Shown here: positions 6,257-14,099 of the stretch, one piece after another | How the letters are laid out: each line of letters opens with the position of its first letter | Position numbering within the stretch: position 1 is the stretch's first letter | Translations under genes and position numbers: made by a program | Assembly: GCA_964425275.1 (NCBI GenBank) | Contig: CAYRLZ010000082.1 | Span: 1 to 23,650, forward strand | From: CAYRLZ01 sp964425275 | GTDB lineage: Bacteria > Hydrothermota > Tepidihabitantia > Tepidihabitantales > JBDRVQ01 | DNA length: 23,650 bases | Direction of reading: 5' to 3' | Notes under the pieces: generated by a model | Told to the model about the DNA's origin: nothing | Seen by the model: the letters and a program-made list of their open reading frames with translations, nothing else | Databases searched by the model: none

Positions 6257-8404
6257 GTGAAGAGACCAGAAAAAGAGAAATCACCTTTTACCATAAGAGA
6301 CATAAGAGAAAGGCATATCTACTTGATTCTTCTCATTATCTCCGCCATCGCCTCTTATTGTTTTATCTCGCCCGGCTATCCTATCGCTGGTGATGTCTGG
6401 CCCCATCTGGTCCGAACAAAGTTTGTCTACGATTGGCTAAAAGTTGGAAAGTTCCCATTTTTCTCATTTTTCTTCTATTCCGGTTATCCCGCTTTAAGAT
6501 TTTATAGCCCGCTTCTCTCTATCCTAACTGGCCTTTTAGCCTTACCTTTAGGTAATATCTTTTGGGCAATGAAACTGATTCTTTTTATCGCCAATATCCT
6601 TTCGGGTTTTATCTTCTACTGGTTTCTGAAAGAAATCGGTCGAGATAATTTCCAATCACTTTTAGGTGCCGTGGTCTACCTTTTGGTCCCCTGGCGGACG
6701 ATGTATGTTGCGGGAATTGGCACTTATCCCTTAGCCCTGACCTTCATCTTTCTCCCCTTTTCTTTTCTTGCCCTGGAGCGACTTCTAAAAAACCCTTCAT
6801 TAAGAAATAGTCTGCTTTTTGGTCTAACATTATCCCTATCGCTTCTCGCCCATTTCATTTATGCCCTCTGGTCTTTTCTCTTTCTCCTCCTTTATTTCCT
6901 CCTCCGCCGCCAATTTTCCTTAAAGATTCTCATTTATGGTTTGGTCTCTTTATTATCTGGTATCATAAACTCCGCTTTTTTTCTCCTCCCCTTTTTAACC
7001 AAATTCAATTCTTATAGTTTCCCTCAGGTCTTCAATAAATTACCGCCTCCCAATCCCTTCGTCCTTCTTGGTCTGCGCCCCGAGATTGGTGGTTATACCG
7101 GCATTTATCTGGGATGGAGTGTTATCCTTGCCAGCGGTTTAGGAATCTATCATCTGGTTAAAAAGAGAGCCTGGCTTTCTGATGGTGTCACCTTTGGTCT
7201 ATTTCTCTCTCTCTTCTTAACCTTTTTGCCCGGGTTCTTAAAAAAGGGCGAGCCAATCATTACCGCTGGTTTACCACCCCAACGATTTTTGGCCTTTTTT
7301 ATCTTTTTCTCTGGTATATTGATAACGGATGGTTATTCCTTCTTAAAAGAGAAATTGACAAATTTTTTACCAGCCAGAAATACCACATTTTATCTATTAT
7401 TTCTTATTATTTGCTTTGACTGTTTACCGCGCACCATCTATTTCCCTTATGAGACAAAAGAAGGGGTCTTGGGTCTGCGGGAGGAGATTTATGAGATTCT
7501 AAAAAGAGAGGCAGTGACAAAATTAGTCGATATTGATATCCCAATCTCGGGGATTGATATCTTCAAACGGGTTTGCCGGTATCCGGCGATGGGGTTTTTA
7601 TTCGGACCTTTCCCTACGGTCTATGGCCCCCCTTATCATCAGTTTGCCGCCAAGAATATGCTATATGTCTATCCCTGGATAAATAGTTTAGCCATTGACC
7701 TTGGTGATTCAACCACTCGGGAGTTAAGCGATAAATCCCTTAAGATTATACGCTTGTGCGGCCTAAGCCACATAATCACCCTGCCTACTCTTTTGGGAGG
7801 GGAAGTTGACCAAACCGTTGTCGTCTTAAAAAAGGGTTTAATCTGGGATGACCGGTTCATTCTCAGTGAAAGGAAACCACCTCTGGCGATTGGCCAATAT
7901 CCCCAAAATCCTCTATTTCTTGCCTCCCTTCGTATCATCCCCCACCGAGCGGAGTCATTAATTCCCGAGAGGGCTTTTTATATTGCCGACGATTGGGAAG
8001 AAATTTTGGCAAAGATTGAGATTAACCATACAGCCGGCAATTGCAATTTTATTCCGGCGAAAGAAACTTCCTTGCCGGTATCACTCCCCGGAGAAGAACC
8101 AATAATTGAAGTGGAGGATTTTTCTATCACCCATGACCAGATAACCGCGGTTATCTATTCGTCCCGGGACTGTTTCTTACGAGCGGCTTTTAGTTATTAT
8201 CCCGAGATAAAGGTTCTGATTGATGGACAGAAGACCTCGGTTTATGAGACAAAAGACCATTTTTTATTCTTCCCTTTTCCCCCGGGTCGGCACCGGGTTA
8301 AAATTGACATTGAGAGACCGATGGATAAATACCTCATCACACTTTCGCTCCTCTCCATCTTCGGCACAGTGATTATCATTTGCCTTCGCTTCCCGGCAAA
8401 ATGA
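6257..8404 (+). CDS. Polytopic GT-C-like membrane protein, PTPS-related family
   Basis: A 715-residue integral membrane protein with roughly ten hydrophobic helices in residues 20-385, a soluble extracytoplasmic-type region (about 395-690) and a final helix (about 690-711). After helix 1 comes AGDVWPHL, with Asp46 and His50. The first-loop acidic residue is the usual catalytic position of GT-C glycosyltransferases, and the same D-x3-H recurs in two other proteins of this cluster. The run FYSGYPALRFYSPLLS and overall form resemble the family historically named 6-pyruvoyl-tetrahydropterin-synthase-related membrane protein (PF10131). That name is misleading; a lipid-linked-sugar transferase is more likely. 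Substrate is unknown. It starts at GTG with no usable Shine-Dalgarno, because a promoter -10 ends 6 nt before. It has its own promoter, and a new one follows its stop. Confidence 0.75.
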   Translation: MKRPEKEKSPFTIRDIRERHIYLILLIISAIASYCFISPGYPIAGDVWPHLVRTKFVYDWLKVGKFPFFSFFFYSGYPALRFYSPLLSILTGLLALPLGNIFWAMKLILFIANILSGFIFYWFLKEIGRDNFQSLLGAVVYLLVPWRTMYVAGIGTYPLALTFIFLPFSFLALERLLKNPSLRNSLLFGLTLSLSLLAHFIYALWSFLFLLLYFLLRRQFSLKILIYGLVSLLSGIINSAFFLLPFLTKFNSYSFPQVFNKLPPPNPFVLLGLRPEIGGYTGIYLGWSVILASGLGIYHLVKKRAWLSDGVTFGLFLSLFLTFLPGFLKKGEPIITAGLPPQRFLAFFIFFSGILITDGYSFLKEKLTNFLPARNTTFYLLFLIICFDCLPRTIYFPYETKEGVLGLREEIYEILKREAVTKLVDIDIPISGIDIFKRVCRYPAMGFLFGPFPTVYGPPYHQFAAKNMLYVYPWINSLAIDLGDSTTRELSDKSLKIIRLCGLSHIITLPTLLGGEVDQTVVVLKKGLIWDDRFILSERKPPLAIGQYPQNPLFLASLRIIPHRAESLIPERAFYIADDWEEILAKIEINHTAGNCNFIPAKETSLPVSLPGEEPIIEVEDFSITHDQITAVIYSSRDCFLRAAFSYYPEIKVLIDGQKTSVYETKDHFLFFPFPPGRHRVKIDIERPMDKYLITLSLLSIFGTVIIICLRFPAK

Positions 8405-8414
8405 TTTGGTCGTG

Positions 8415-8442
8415 TTGACAAAATCGCTCACTAGTATATAAT
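8415..8442 (+). promoter_or_regulatory. Perfect-consensus promoter TTGACA-16-TATAAT
   Basis: TTGACA at 8415-8420 and TATAAT at 8437-8442 with a 16-nt spacer. It would start transcription near 8449, about 20 nt before the GT2 start codon. It should drive the GT2, methyltransferase and following genes. Confidence 0.9.
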
Positions 8443-8468
8443 ACTTAATTAAATTAAGAACGGCAAAA

Positions 8469-9440
8469 ATGTTGGAACAGAATAATGAGGTCTGGCGCGG
8501 AATCCATCAGGTATCGGTGGTCATCCCTTTATACAATGAGGAGGAAAACCTAAGGGAATTACATCACCGCCTAAAGAAGATCTTTAAGGAGAATCAATTA
8601 AATTACGAAATTATCTTCGTTGATGATGGAAGTCAGGATAATTCCTTGGCGGTTATCAAGGAGATTTGCCGAAGTGATACCAAATGTCGTTATGTCTCCT
8701 TCTCAAGAAATTTTGGTCATGAGGCGGCCTCTACGGCTGGTTTAGAAAGGGCCCGGGGGGAAGTCGCTATCCTGATGGACGCTGACCTTCAGGACCCGCC
8801 CGAGTTTATACCAACCCTCATCAAAAAATGGCAGGAAGGCTACGAGGTGGTCTACGCCCGGCGCAAGAAGCGGCGCGGGGAATCTCTATTTAAGCAAATC
8901 ACCTCTTGGCTCTTCTACCGCCTCTTGAATCTCTTTTCGGAAATTAAAATCCCCGAAGATGTTGGCGACTTCCGTTTAATGGATAGAAAAATCCTTGAGG
9001 AGTTTAAGAAACTTCCGGAGCGGAATCGGTTCGTGCGTGGGTTAATCGCCTGGCTGGGTTACCGCCAGACCTCAGTGGAATATGAGCGACCGGAGCGCTA
9101 CAAAGGAAAGACAAAATATAACCCCTTCCAATTGACTTATCTGGCATTTGATGCCCTCACCAGTTTCTCCACCTCCCTCCTGCGGATTTCGACCTTCAGT
9201 GGTTTCATCGTCGCCTTCGTCAGTTTTCTCATCGTTCTTATTATATTTTGCCAGAAGGTCTTTTTCCGCCTCCCGATTCCCGGTTACGCCTTAATCGCCA
9301 CCGGGCTCTTCTTCCTCGGCGGACTCATATTAATTTACTTAGGGCTCGTCGGAGAATATATCGCCAAAATTCACCGTCAGGTTCAGGAGAGACCTTTGTA
9401 TATCGTAAAAGAGGAGAAAGATGGAGAAGATTCTTTATGA
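8469..9440 (+). CDS. Family 2 glycosyltransferase, DPM1/GtrB/ArnC-like polyprenyl-phosphate sugar synthase
   Basis: A 323-residue enzyme expected to transfer a sugar from a nucleotide donor to polyprenyl phosphate at the cytoplasmic face. Visible GT-A features are VSVVIPLYNEEENL (15-28), FVDDGSQDNS (50-59) with Asp52/Asp53, and the metal-binding DADLQDPPE (104-112). GDFRLMDR and RFVRGLIAWLGYRQ are typical of bactoprenol glycosyltransferases. Two helices (about 232-255 and 266-290) anchor it, as in GtrB. The sugar cannot be read from sequence. It would supply lipid-linked donors to the GT-C-like proteins around it. The ribosome-binding site is weak (AAGAACGG) behind a perfect promoter. The last 20 bp overlap the methyltransferase start. 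Confidence 0.92.
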   Translation: MLEQNNEVWRGIHQVSVVIPLYNEEENLRELHHRLKKIFKENQLNYEIIFVDDGSQDNSLAVIKEICRSDTKCRYVSFSRNFGHEAASTAGLERARGEVAILMDADLQDPPEFIPTLIKKWQEGYEVVYARRKKRRGESLFKQITSWLFYRLLNLFSEIKIPEDVGDFRLMDRKILEEFKKLPERNRFVRGLIAWLGYRQTSVEYERPERYKGKTKYNPFQLTYLAFDALTSFSTSLLRISTFSGFIVAFVSFLIVLIIFCQKVFFRLPIPGYALIATGLFFLGGLILIYLGLVGEYIAKIHRQVQERPLYIVKEEKDGEDSL

Positions 9441-10176
9441 AGAGATGTTTCGGATGGAAGAAAGACACTGGTGGTTTGCCGGGCGACGCCAGATTATCCT
9501 TGCGCTTTTCCGTTATCTCTCAAAAAAAATAAAGCCACCGCCTCCTAAATTAGCCATCTGCGATATTGGGACGGGCTGCGGTATTATGCTTTGGGAACTG
9601 AAAAAAAATAAATATTACGAGGCAAAAGGGATAGATAGGTCGGAAGCGGCGATGGAGTTTTGCCGGCAAAGAGGTGTTACAGTAATTAAGGGCAGCCTAC
9701 CCGAGGCAATTCCCTTCCCACCAAACTCTTTTGATGTCGTTTTTTTACTTGATGTCTTAGAACACATAGAAAAAGACCGTGAGGCGGTAGAGAGTGTATT
9801 CCGAATTTTGCGGGATAAAGGCTTATTGCTCGTTACAGTACCGGCTTATCCTTGGCTCTGGACAAAGAGAGATGAATTTCACGGACACAAGCGGCGCTAC
9901 ACCAGAGGTCTCCTCCAAAAACTCTTCCCCAAAGAGAAGTGGCGGATAATCTTACTCTCTCACTTTAATACATTTCTCTTTTTGCCCGCTGCCGGATTGC
10001 GCATCCTACAAAAAAAGTTGGGTCTTGACCGTTATGCGCCTGACCTCTTTCTGCCCAAAGAGCCACTCAATACACTCTTCCGAACTCTATTTGCCAGTGA
10101 GGGTCTCTTCCTCCCTTATTTTTCTTTTCCCCTTGGGCTCTCAATAATCCTTGCCGCCTGGAAAAAAGCCTCTTAG
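9421..10176 (+). CDS. Class I SAM-dependent methyltransferase
   Basis: A 251-residue Rossmann methyltransferase. Motif I is CDIGTGCG (47-54), an acidic ribose-binding Asp72 follows the second strand (KGIDRS), and FDVVFLLDVLEHI (104-116) is motif IV/V of the Methyltransf_11/23 type. PAYPWLW...HGHKRRY (141-160) is characteristic of methyltransferases found beside polyprenyl-phosphate GT2 genes. No membrane helix is certain, though residues about 170-190 and 225-248 are hydrophobic. The start overlaps the GT2 gene by 20 bp and has GAGGAG 4 nt upstream, so translation is coupled. Likely substrates are a glycan, a lipid-linked sugar or the polyprenyl carrier. The acceptor is unknown. Confidence 0.88.
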   Translation: MEKILYEEMFRMEERHWWFAGRRQIILALFRYLSKKIKPPPPKLAICDIGTGCGIMLWELKKNKYYEAKGIDRSEAAMEFCRQRGVTVIKGSLPEAIPFPPNSFDVVFLLDVLEHIEKDREAVESVFRILRDKGLLLVTVPAYPWLWTKRDEFHGHKRRYTRGLLQKLFPKEKWRIILLSHFNTFLFLPAAGLRILQKKLGLDRYAPDLFLPKEPLNTLFRTLFASEGLFLPYFSFPLGLSIILAAWKKAS

Positions 10177-10184
10177 TAAAGATT

Positions 10185-11702
10185 GTGGATAAAAAAACCT
10201 TCCATTGGTTATTCATAATATTCTCTATCCTTTTTACCCTGCCGGTCTGGGTCGTTGATTTCTTACCCTTTGTTGACCTCCCCCAGCATCTAAACTTTGT
10301 CTTCATCTTAAAGAATTATCATAACCCGACCTTAAACTATAATAGAATATATTCGCTTCGTCTCTTTCCCATGCCCACTACCTTTCATCTCTTTTTCAAT
10401 TATGCCTTGAGTTTTGTCTTCCCCTTAGAGATAAGTAATAAAATTTATGTAACGATTTCTATTCTCCTCTTTCCCCTTGCCCTCTGGTTTTTGATAAAGA
10501 CCTTAGGCGGTAATGAATATTCTAGCCTCCTTGGTTTCCTCCTCTCCTATAACTATAACCTCTTTCTGGGATTTATGGGGATTAACATCGGTATTGCCTT
10601 TGTTATCTTCTTAATTGGCTTTGAGATAAAATATTGGAGAGAGACCTCTAAAACCTTATATCTCTTGATTATCGGTATCTTATTTCTTCTCCTTTTTCTT
10701 TGCTCATCCCTAATTTACATCTTCTCCGCTTTCACCTACCTTCTGATAATTCTATTTTCTGCCCGGTCAGGCGATTTTTTCCGAAAGGGGTTTTATTCCC
10801 TCTCGGTCTTAATTATTATTTCTCTTTTTACCTTCCTCCCCTGGCAAATTGGGCAGTTCCGGAATGGCGGTAGTGAATTATTAGAATATCTCCGGCAACC
10901 AATTTCGCTTGCCACCATCTATAGTTCCCTCTGGGAGTTTTTCCGAAGACTGGGCATCACAACCGATGAGACCATCGTCTTTATCTTCAAGATAATATTT
11001 GTCGTTAGTTTACTCACTATAATCTATTTGATTCAAAAGATAGGTATCGGATTGCTCTTTCGGGATAACTATTCTTTCCCCACCCTTCTCTTTTCTTCCT
11101 CCCTTCTTTTTTATCTCTTCTTTCCTGGTATGTTTAATCAGAAGGTAGCGGTGCAGGAATCTTTCGCCCTTCTTCTTTTTCTTTCCTTCCTACTCTTCCT
11201 TTCTCTTGCCCTGAGTAATTTCCGGTATCGTCTGTTTACCTATTTTCTCATCCTTATTCTGGGGGTTACCTGGATAAGTATTTTATTGAGGTTTATTCTA
11301 TTTGATAAAGAGACAAGACCGGTAAAAAAGATGATACTAAACTTAGCCGAAGGTAAGAAGATGGTTGGTCTCTTTTATCAAAAGCGACCAAAGGTTGACC
11401 TTTTTGGTAACGATGTCTTTATTCATTTCCCTTGCTATTATGCAATTTACAAGAAAGGGTTCTGTGGATTTTCCTTCACCGATTTTCGCTTCTCCCCAAT
11501 CGTCAAGACCAAACCGTCCTCTTCTCCAATTGATGAGATAGATACCTGGGATTCAATATTTCCGGAGGGTTGGGAAGAATTCAATTATTTCTTGATTGCC
11601 GGAGAACCCCGGGCAAGCGACCAAGTTATAATTGAAAAGTTACGGCTGATTGATAGAGTTGGCATCTGGTCTTTATATGAGGCGCCGCCCACGGTTAAAT
11701 GA
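10185..11702 (+). CDS. Polytopic GT-C-like membrane protein (D-x3-H type), paralog of the one at 14096
   Basis: A 505-residue protein with about ten hydrophobic helices and a soluble C-terminal region from about residue 380. The first extracytoplasmic loop reads LPFVDLPQHL (Asp31, His35), identical in position and nearly in sequence to LPFVDLPQHL in the protein at 14096. Both also share a YN-NLF-GF motif after the fourth helix and IHFPCYY / LHFPCYY in the C-terminal part. I infer a GT-C-type transferase using polyprenyl-linked sugar; no substrate can be named. The start is GTG, 8 nt after the methyltransferase stop, with only a weak ribosome-binding site. Its TGA stop overlaps the ATG at 11699 (ATGA), which is probably not the true start of the next gene. 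Confidence 0.7.
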   Translation: MDKKTFHWLFIIFSILFTLPVWVVDFLPFVDLPQHLNFVFILKNYHNPTLNYNRIYSLRLFPMPTTFHLFFNYALSFVFPLEISNKIYVTISILLFPLALWFLIKTLGGNEYSSLLGFLLSYNYNLFLGFMGINIGIAFVIFLIGFEIKYWRETSKTLYLLIIGILFLLLFLCSSLIYIFSAFTYLLIILFSARSGDFFRKGFYSLSVLIIISLFTFLPWQIGQFRNGGSELLEYLRQPISLATIYSSLWEFFRRLGITTDETIVFIFKIIFVVSLLTIIYLIQKIGIGLLFRDNYSFPTLLFSSSLLFYLFFPGMFNQKVAVQESFALLLFLSFLLFLSLALSNFRYRLFTYFLILILGVTWISILLRFILFDKETRPVKKMILNLAEGKKMVGLFYQKRPKVDLFGNDVFIHFPCYYAIYKKGFCGFSFTDFRFSPIVKTKPSSSPIDEIDTWDSIFPEGWEEFNYFLIAGEPRASDQVIIEKLRLIDRVGIWSLYEAPPTVK

Positions 11703-11711
11703 ATCAGAATC

Positions 11712-11739
11712 TTGACCGGAAGAAGAATATTGATATAAT
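11712..11739 (+). promoter_or_regulatory. Internal promoter TTGACC-16-TATAAT before the TPR lipoprotein
   Basis: TTGACC (11712-11717), 16-nt spacer, TATAAT (11734-11739). Initiation would be near 11746, inside the open frame that begins at 11699. That supports a start for the lipoprotein downstream of it. Confidence 0.75.
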
Positions 11740-11800
11740 TCAAAAAGAAACTAGATGCCCGGTGAAGTTAAATCGCAAGAGATTTGCGTCTCCTAAGCGG

Positions 11801-12523
11801 ATGAGAAGAGCTTTCCTTTATCTTTTCGTTCTGCTTATTTCTTGCTCGGGTCCCCAATCTCCCGAATTTTATCTCCGAGAAGGAGATATCTGTGTCAAGG
11901 AGAACAATCTATTTTTAGCGATTAGGAGATATCGGAAGGCGATTGAATTAAATCCGCAATTCGGGGAGGCCTATTTTGCCCGGGGCAAGGTTTTTTATTC
12001 TCGGGGGGAATTTTCTCGGGCAATCTTAGATTTCAATACCGCCAAAGAACTTTTGCCCTTCAAACCGGAAATCTACTTCTATTTGGGGAATTCCTATCAA
12101 AGATTAGAGGAATACGAATCGGCGATAAAAAATTACAATCAATGTTTACTTTTGAACCCGAATTTTGATAGTGCCTATTATGAGAGAGGAAATGTCCATA
12201 TGAAGCAGGGTTCTTATGAGGCGGCGATTAAGGATTATAGCGAAGCGATTAGAGTAAATCCACTGTTTGCTGAGGCGTATTATAATCGGGGAGTGGCTTT
12301 TTTGCTCCTGAAAGATTATAATCAGGCAATTCAAAATCTCCATCACTACCTCCAACTCAATCCTGAGGACCCGGCCGGTAAATCAAATTTAGGTTATGCC
12401 TATAGTGCACTGGGCGAGAAAGAAAAGGCAAGATACTGGCTCTTAGCGGCGCTGGCCGATAAAGACAAACTTGAAGACCGGGGAAAGAGAATATTAGAAA
12501 TATTGGAATCCCTTGACCGATAA
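11801..12523 (+). CDS. TPR-repeat lipoprotein
   Basis: A 240-residue envelope protein. The start at 11801 gives a textbook lipoprotein signal, MRRAFLYLFVLLISC, with lipobox LISC and lipidated Cys15. The frame stays open back to 11699, where an ATG overlaps the previous stop, but the added 34 residues are hydrophilic and would bury the signal; GTG at 11762 is another option. After the signal come about six consecutive TPRs (34-residue period, such as AYYERGNVHMKQGSYEAAIKDYSEAIRVNP), filling the rest of the protein. No enzymatic domain is present, so its role is protein binding at the periplasmic face of a membrane. The last repeat (EKARYWLLAALADKDKL) closely matches the last repeat of the GT-C/TPR fusion at 15915. 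It has its own promoter within the cluster. Confidence 0.85.
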   Translation: MRRAFLYLFVLLISCSGPQSPEFYLREGDICVKENNLFLAIRRYRKAIELNPQFGEAYFARGKVFYSRGEFSRAILDFNTAKELLPFKPEIYFYLGNSYQRLEEYESAIKNYNQCLLLNPNFDSAYYERGNVHMKQGSYEAAIKDYSEAIRVNPLFAEAYYNRGVAFLLLKDYNQAIQNLHHYLQLNPEDPAGKSNLGYAYSALGEKEKARYWLLAALADKDKLEDRGKRILEILESLDR

Positions 12524-12545
12524 AATCTCTTGACTTCTTGACCGC

Positions 12546-14099
12546 ATGGCACCGAAAAGGATAAAGGTTGATAAGGTATTTTTATTAACCATTCTATTCT
12601 GTTTGCTTCTTATGTCGCCGATGCTCTTCTGGGGATTTGGCCGCGACCAAGGCAATTTAAGTTATATGGGATGGATGTTATTAAGAGGTAAATTCCCTTA
12701 CCTCGCTACCTGGGATTCCAATCTACCACTTATCGTCTTTATTCATTCCTTAGCGATTGCCTTACTGGGCAATTCAATACCGGCCTTTCGGATTTTTGAT
12801 ATTATCGTTCAATTACTAATCATCTCTCTTATCTACCACCTTGCCCGATTTTTAGTAAACAAACTGGCTGGAATCATTGCCAGTGTTTCTTATACCCTCC
12901 TTTACTTAAAGTTGGGTTATTGGCACACCGCTCAGCGCGATGGCTTTTTGACCCTTTTTCTTCTCTTGGCGGCGCACGCCTTTTTAAATTATCGGAAATC
13001 CCTTTCTAACAAATGGCTGGTCTTAACTGGTCTCATTGGTGGTCTTTCTTTATTAATGAGACCACAGTATCTTCTTTGTCTCCCTCTTTTTGCCTTTTGG
13101 CTGATTTGGGAAACGAAAAAGGACCGAATTAAAAGACTGATTTATCTAACCACCTTTTATTTCCTGCCCCTCTTTTTATTACTCATCCTGTATTGGCGGC
13201 TGGGTGGTCTTAAAGACCTTTATGAGGCAGTTGTCTATTATAACCTTAAAGTTCATTCTGGTATTCGGGACAGTTTATTTAATGTGGTGAGGGGCTTTTT
13301 AGCGCCCGTGCCCTTATTTCTCTGGATGGGGGTAATCTGGGCAATCGTAACCTTAAAGGGTGACGAGTTAAAATCACAACAGATAATCCTTATCTTTGGT
13401 ATATTAATCGTTTCCCTCTTATCCCGAATTATTGAGGGTAAAATCTGGGATTATCACCTCATCCCAATTTTTGCCTTTACCAGTCTATTGGGGGGAGTTG
13501 GTTTATCAAAAGCCATCTATCCATTGTCAACTCAGATATCTCCCCGGGGAAGGCGGGCGCTAAAAATTATTGTCCTTTTATCGTTAATCTATTGGATAAG
13601 AAATGTCTTTCCCTGGGAGACGATAAGCGATGTCATTAAGACCCGGTCAATTGAAGGCCATTATCCCAAGGAAATCTTTTGGCGCCGCTATGTTGTCGAT
13701 AAAGATTTAGAGGTTGCCCAATATCTAAAAGAAAAGACAAAACCCAATGACCGAATCCAAGTATGGGGGGGAGCGGCGATTATCTACTATCGGGCCGAAC
13801 GCGAAGCCGCCTCTCGCTTTCAGGCCTCGGCTTGTTTGGTTGCCCATAAAAAGGGGCGCCCCCTGCTTCCCCTCCAAGAAAGGTGGCGGAAAGAATTCCT
13901 AAGGGATTTACAGGCAACGCCCCCGAAGTATTTCATAATTGAGGACGATGACTTTCCTACCTATATGGGATTAGCCGAAGATAAAACCTCCTTAGAAATA
14001 TTTGAAGAATTCTTAGAACTCTCGCGCTGGGTCAAAAGAAACTACTACTTAGAGGGGCGGATTGAAAACTTCTGGCTCTTCCGGCACATTCCAAAATGA
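12546..14099 (+). CDS. Polytopic GT39/ArnT-like (PMT_2-type) GT-C glycosyltransferase
   Basis: A 517-residue membrane protein with about ten helices. The first extracytoplasmic loop reads FGRDQGNLSYMGWMLLRGK, with Asp34 at the catalytic acidic position of PMT/ArnT-like enzymes, followed by PYLATWDSNLP. The C-terminal soluble part (about 370-517) has VAQYLKEKTKPNDRIQVWGG and YYRAEREAASRF, typical of bacterial GT39-like proteins. It probably moves a sugar from a polyprenyl-phosphate donor onto lipid, glycan or protein outside the cytoplasm. It follows the TPR lipoprotein by 22 bp. No convincing Shine-Dalgarno is seen. Its stop overlaps the next start by ATGA, so the next gene is translationally coupled. 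Confidence 0.8.
   Translation: MAPKRIKVDKVFLLTILFCLLLMSPMLFWGFGRDQGNLSYMGWMLLRGKFPYLATWDSNLPLIVFIHSLAIALLGNSIPAFRIFDIIVQLLIISLIYHLARFLVNKLAGIIASVSYTLLYLKLGYWHTAQRDGFLTLFLLLAAHAFLNYRKSLSNKWLVLTGLIGGLSLLMRPQYLLCLPLFAFWLIWETKKDRIKRLIYLTTFYFLPLFLLLILYWRLGGLKDLYEAVVYYNLKVHSGIRDSLFNVVRGFLAPVPLFLWMGVIWAIVTLKGDELKSQQIILIFGILIVSLLSRIIEGKIWDYHLIPIFAFTSLLGGVGLSKAIYPLSTQISPRGRRALKIIVLLSLIYWIRNVFPWETISDVIKTRSIEGHYPKEIFWRRYVVDKDLEVAQYLKEKTKPNDRIQVWGGAAIIYYRAEREAASRFQASACLVAHKKGRPLLPLQERWRKEFLRDLQATPPKYFIIEDDDFPTYMGLAEDKTSLEIFEEFLELSRWVKRNYYLEGRIENFWLFRHIPK

Noticed and set aside
9248..9532. Plus-strand open frame of 94 codons across the GT2/methyltransferase junction
   Set aside because: Shadow in another frame of two clearly recognised genes.
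11699..11800. ATGA-coupled start for the TPR lipoprotein at 11699
   Set aside because: It would place 34 hydrophilic residues before a perfect lipoprotein signal, and a consensus promoter lies inside this stretch.
12507..12545. Three closely spaced CTTGAC copies before the gene at 12546
   Set aside because: Partly inside the preceding gene and without a -10 at proper distance from any of them; probably chance.
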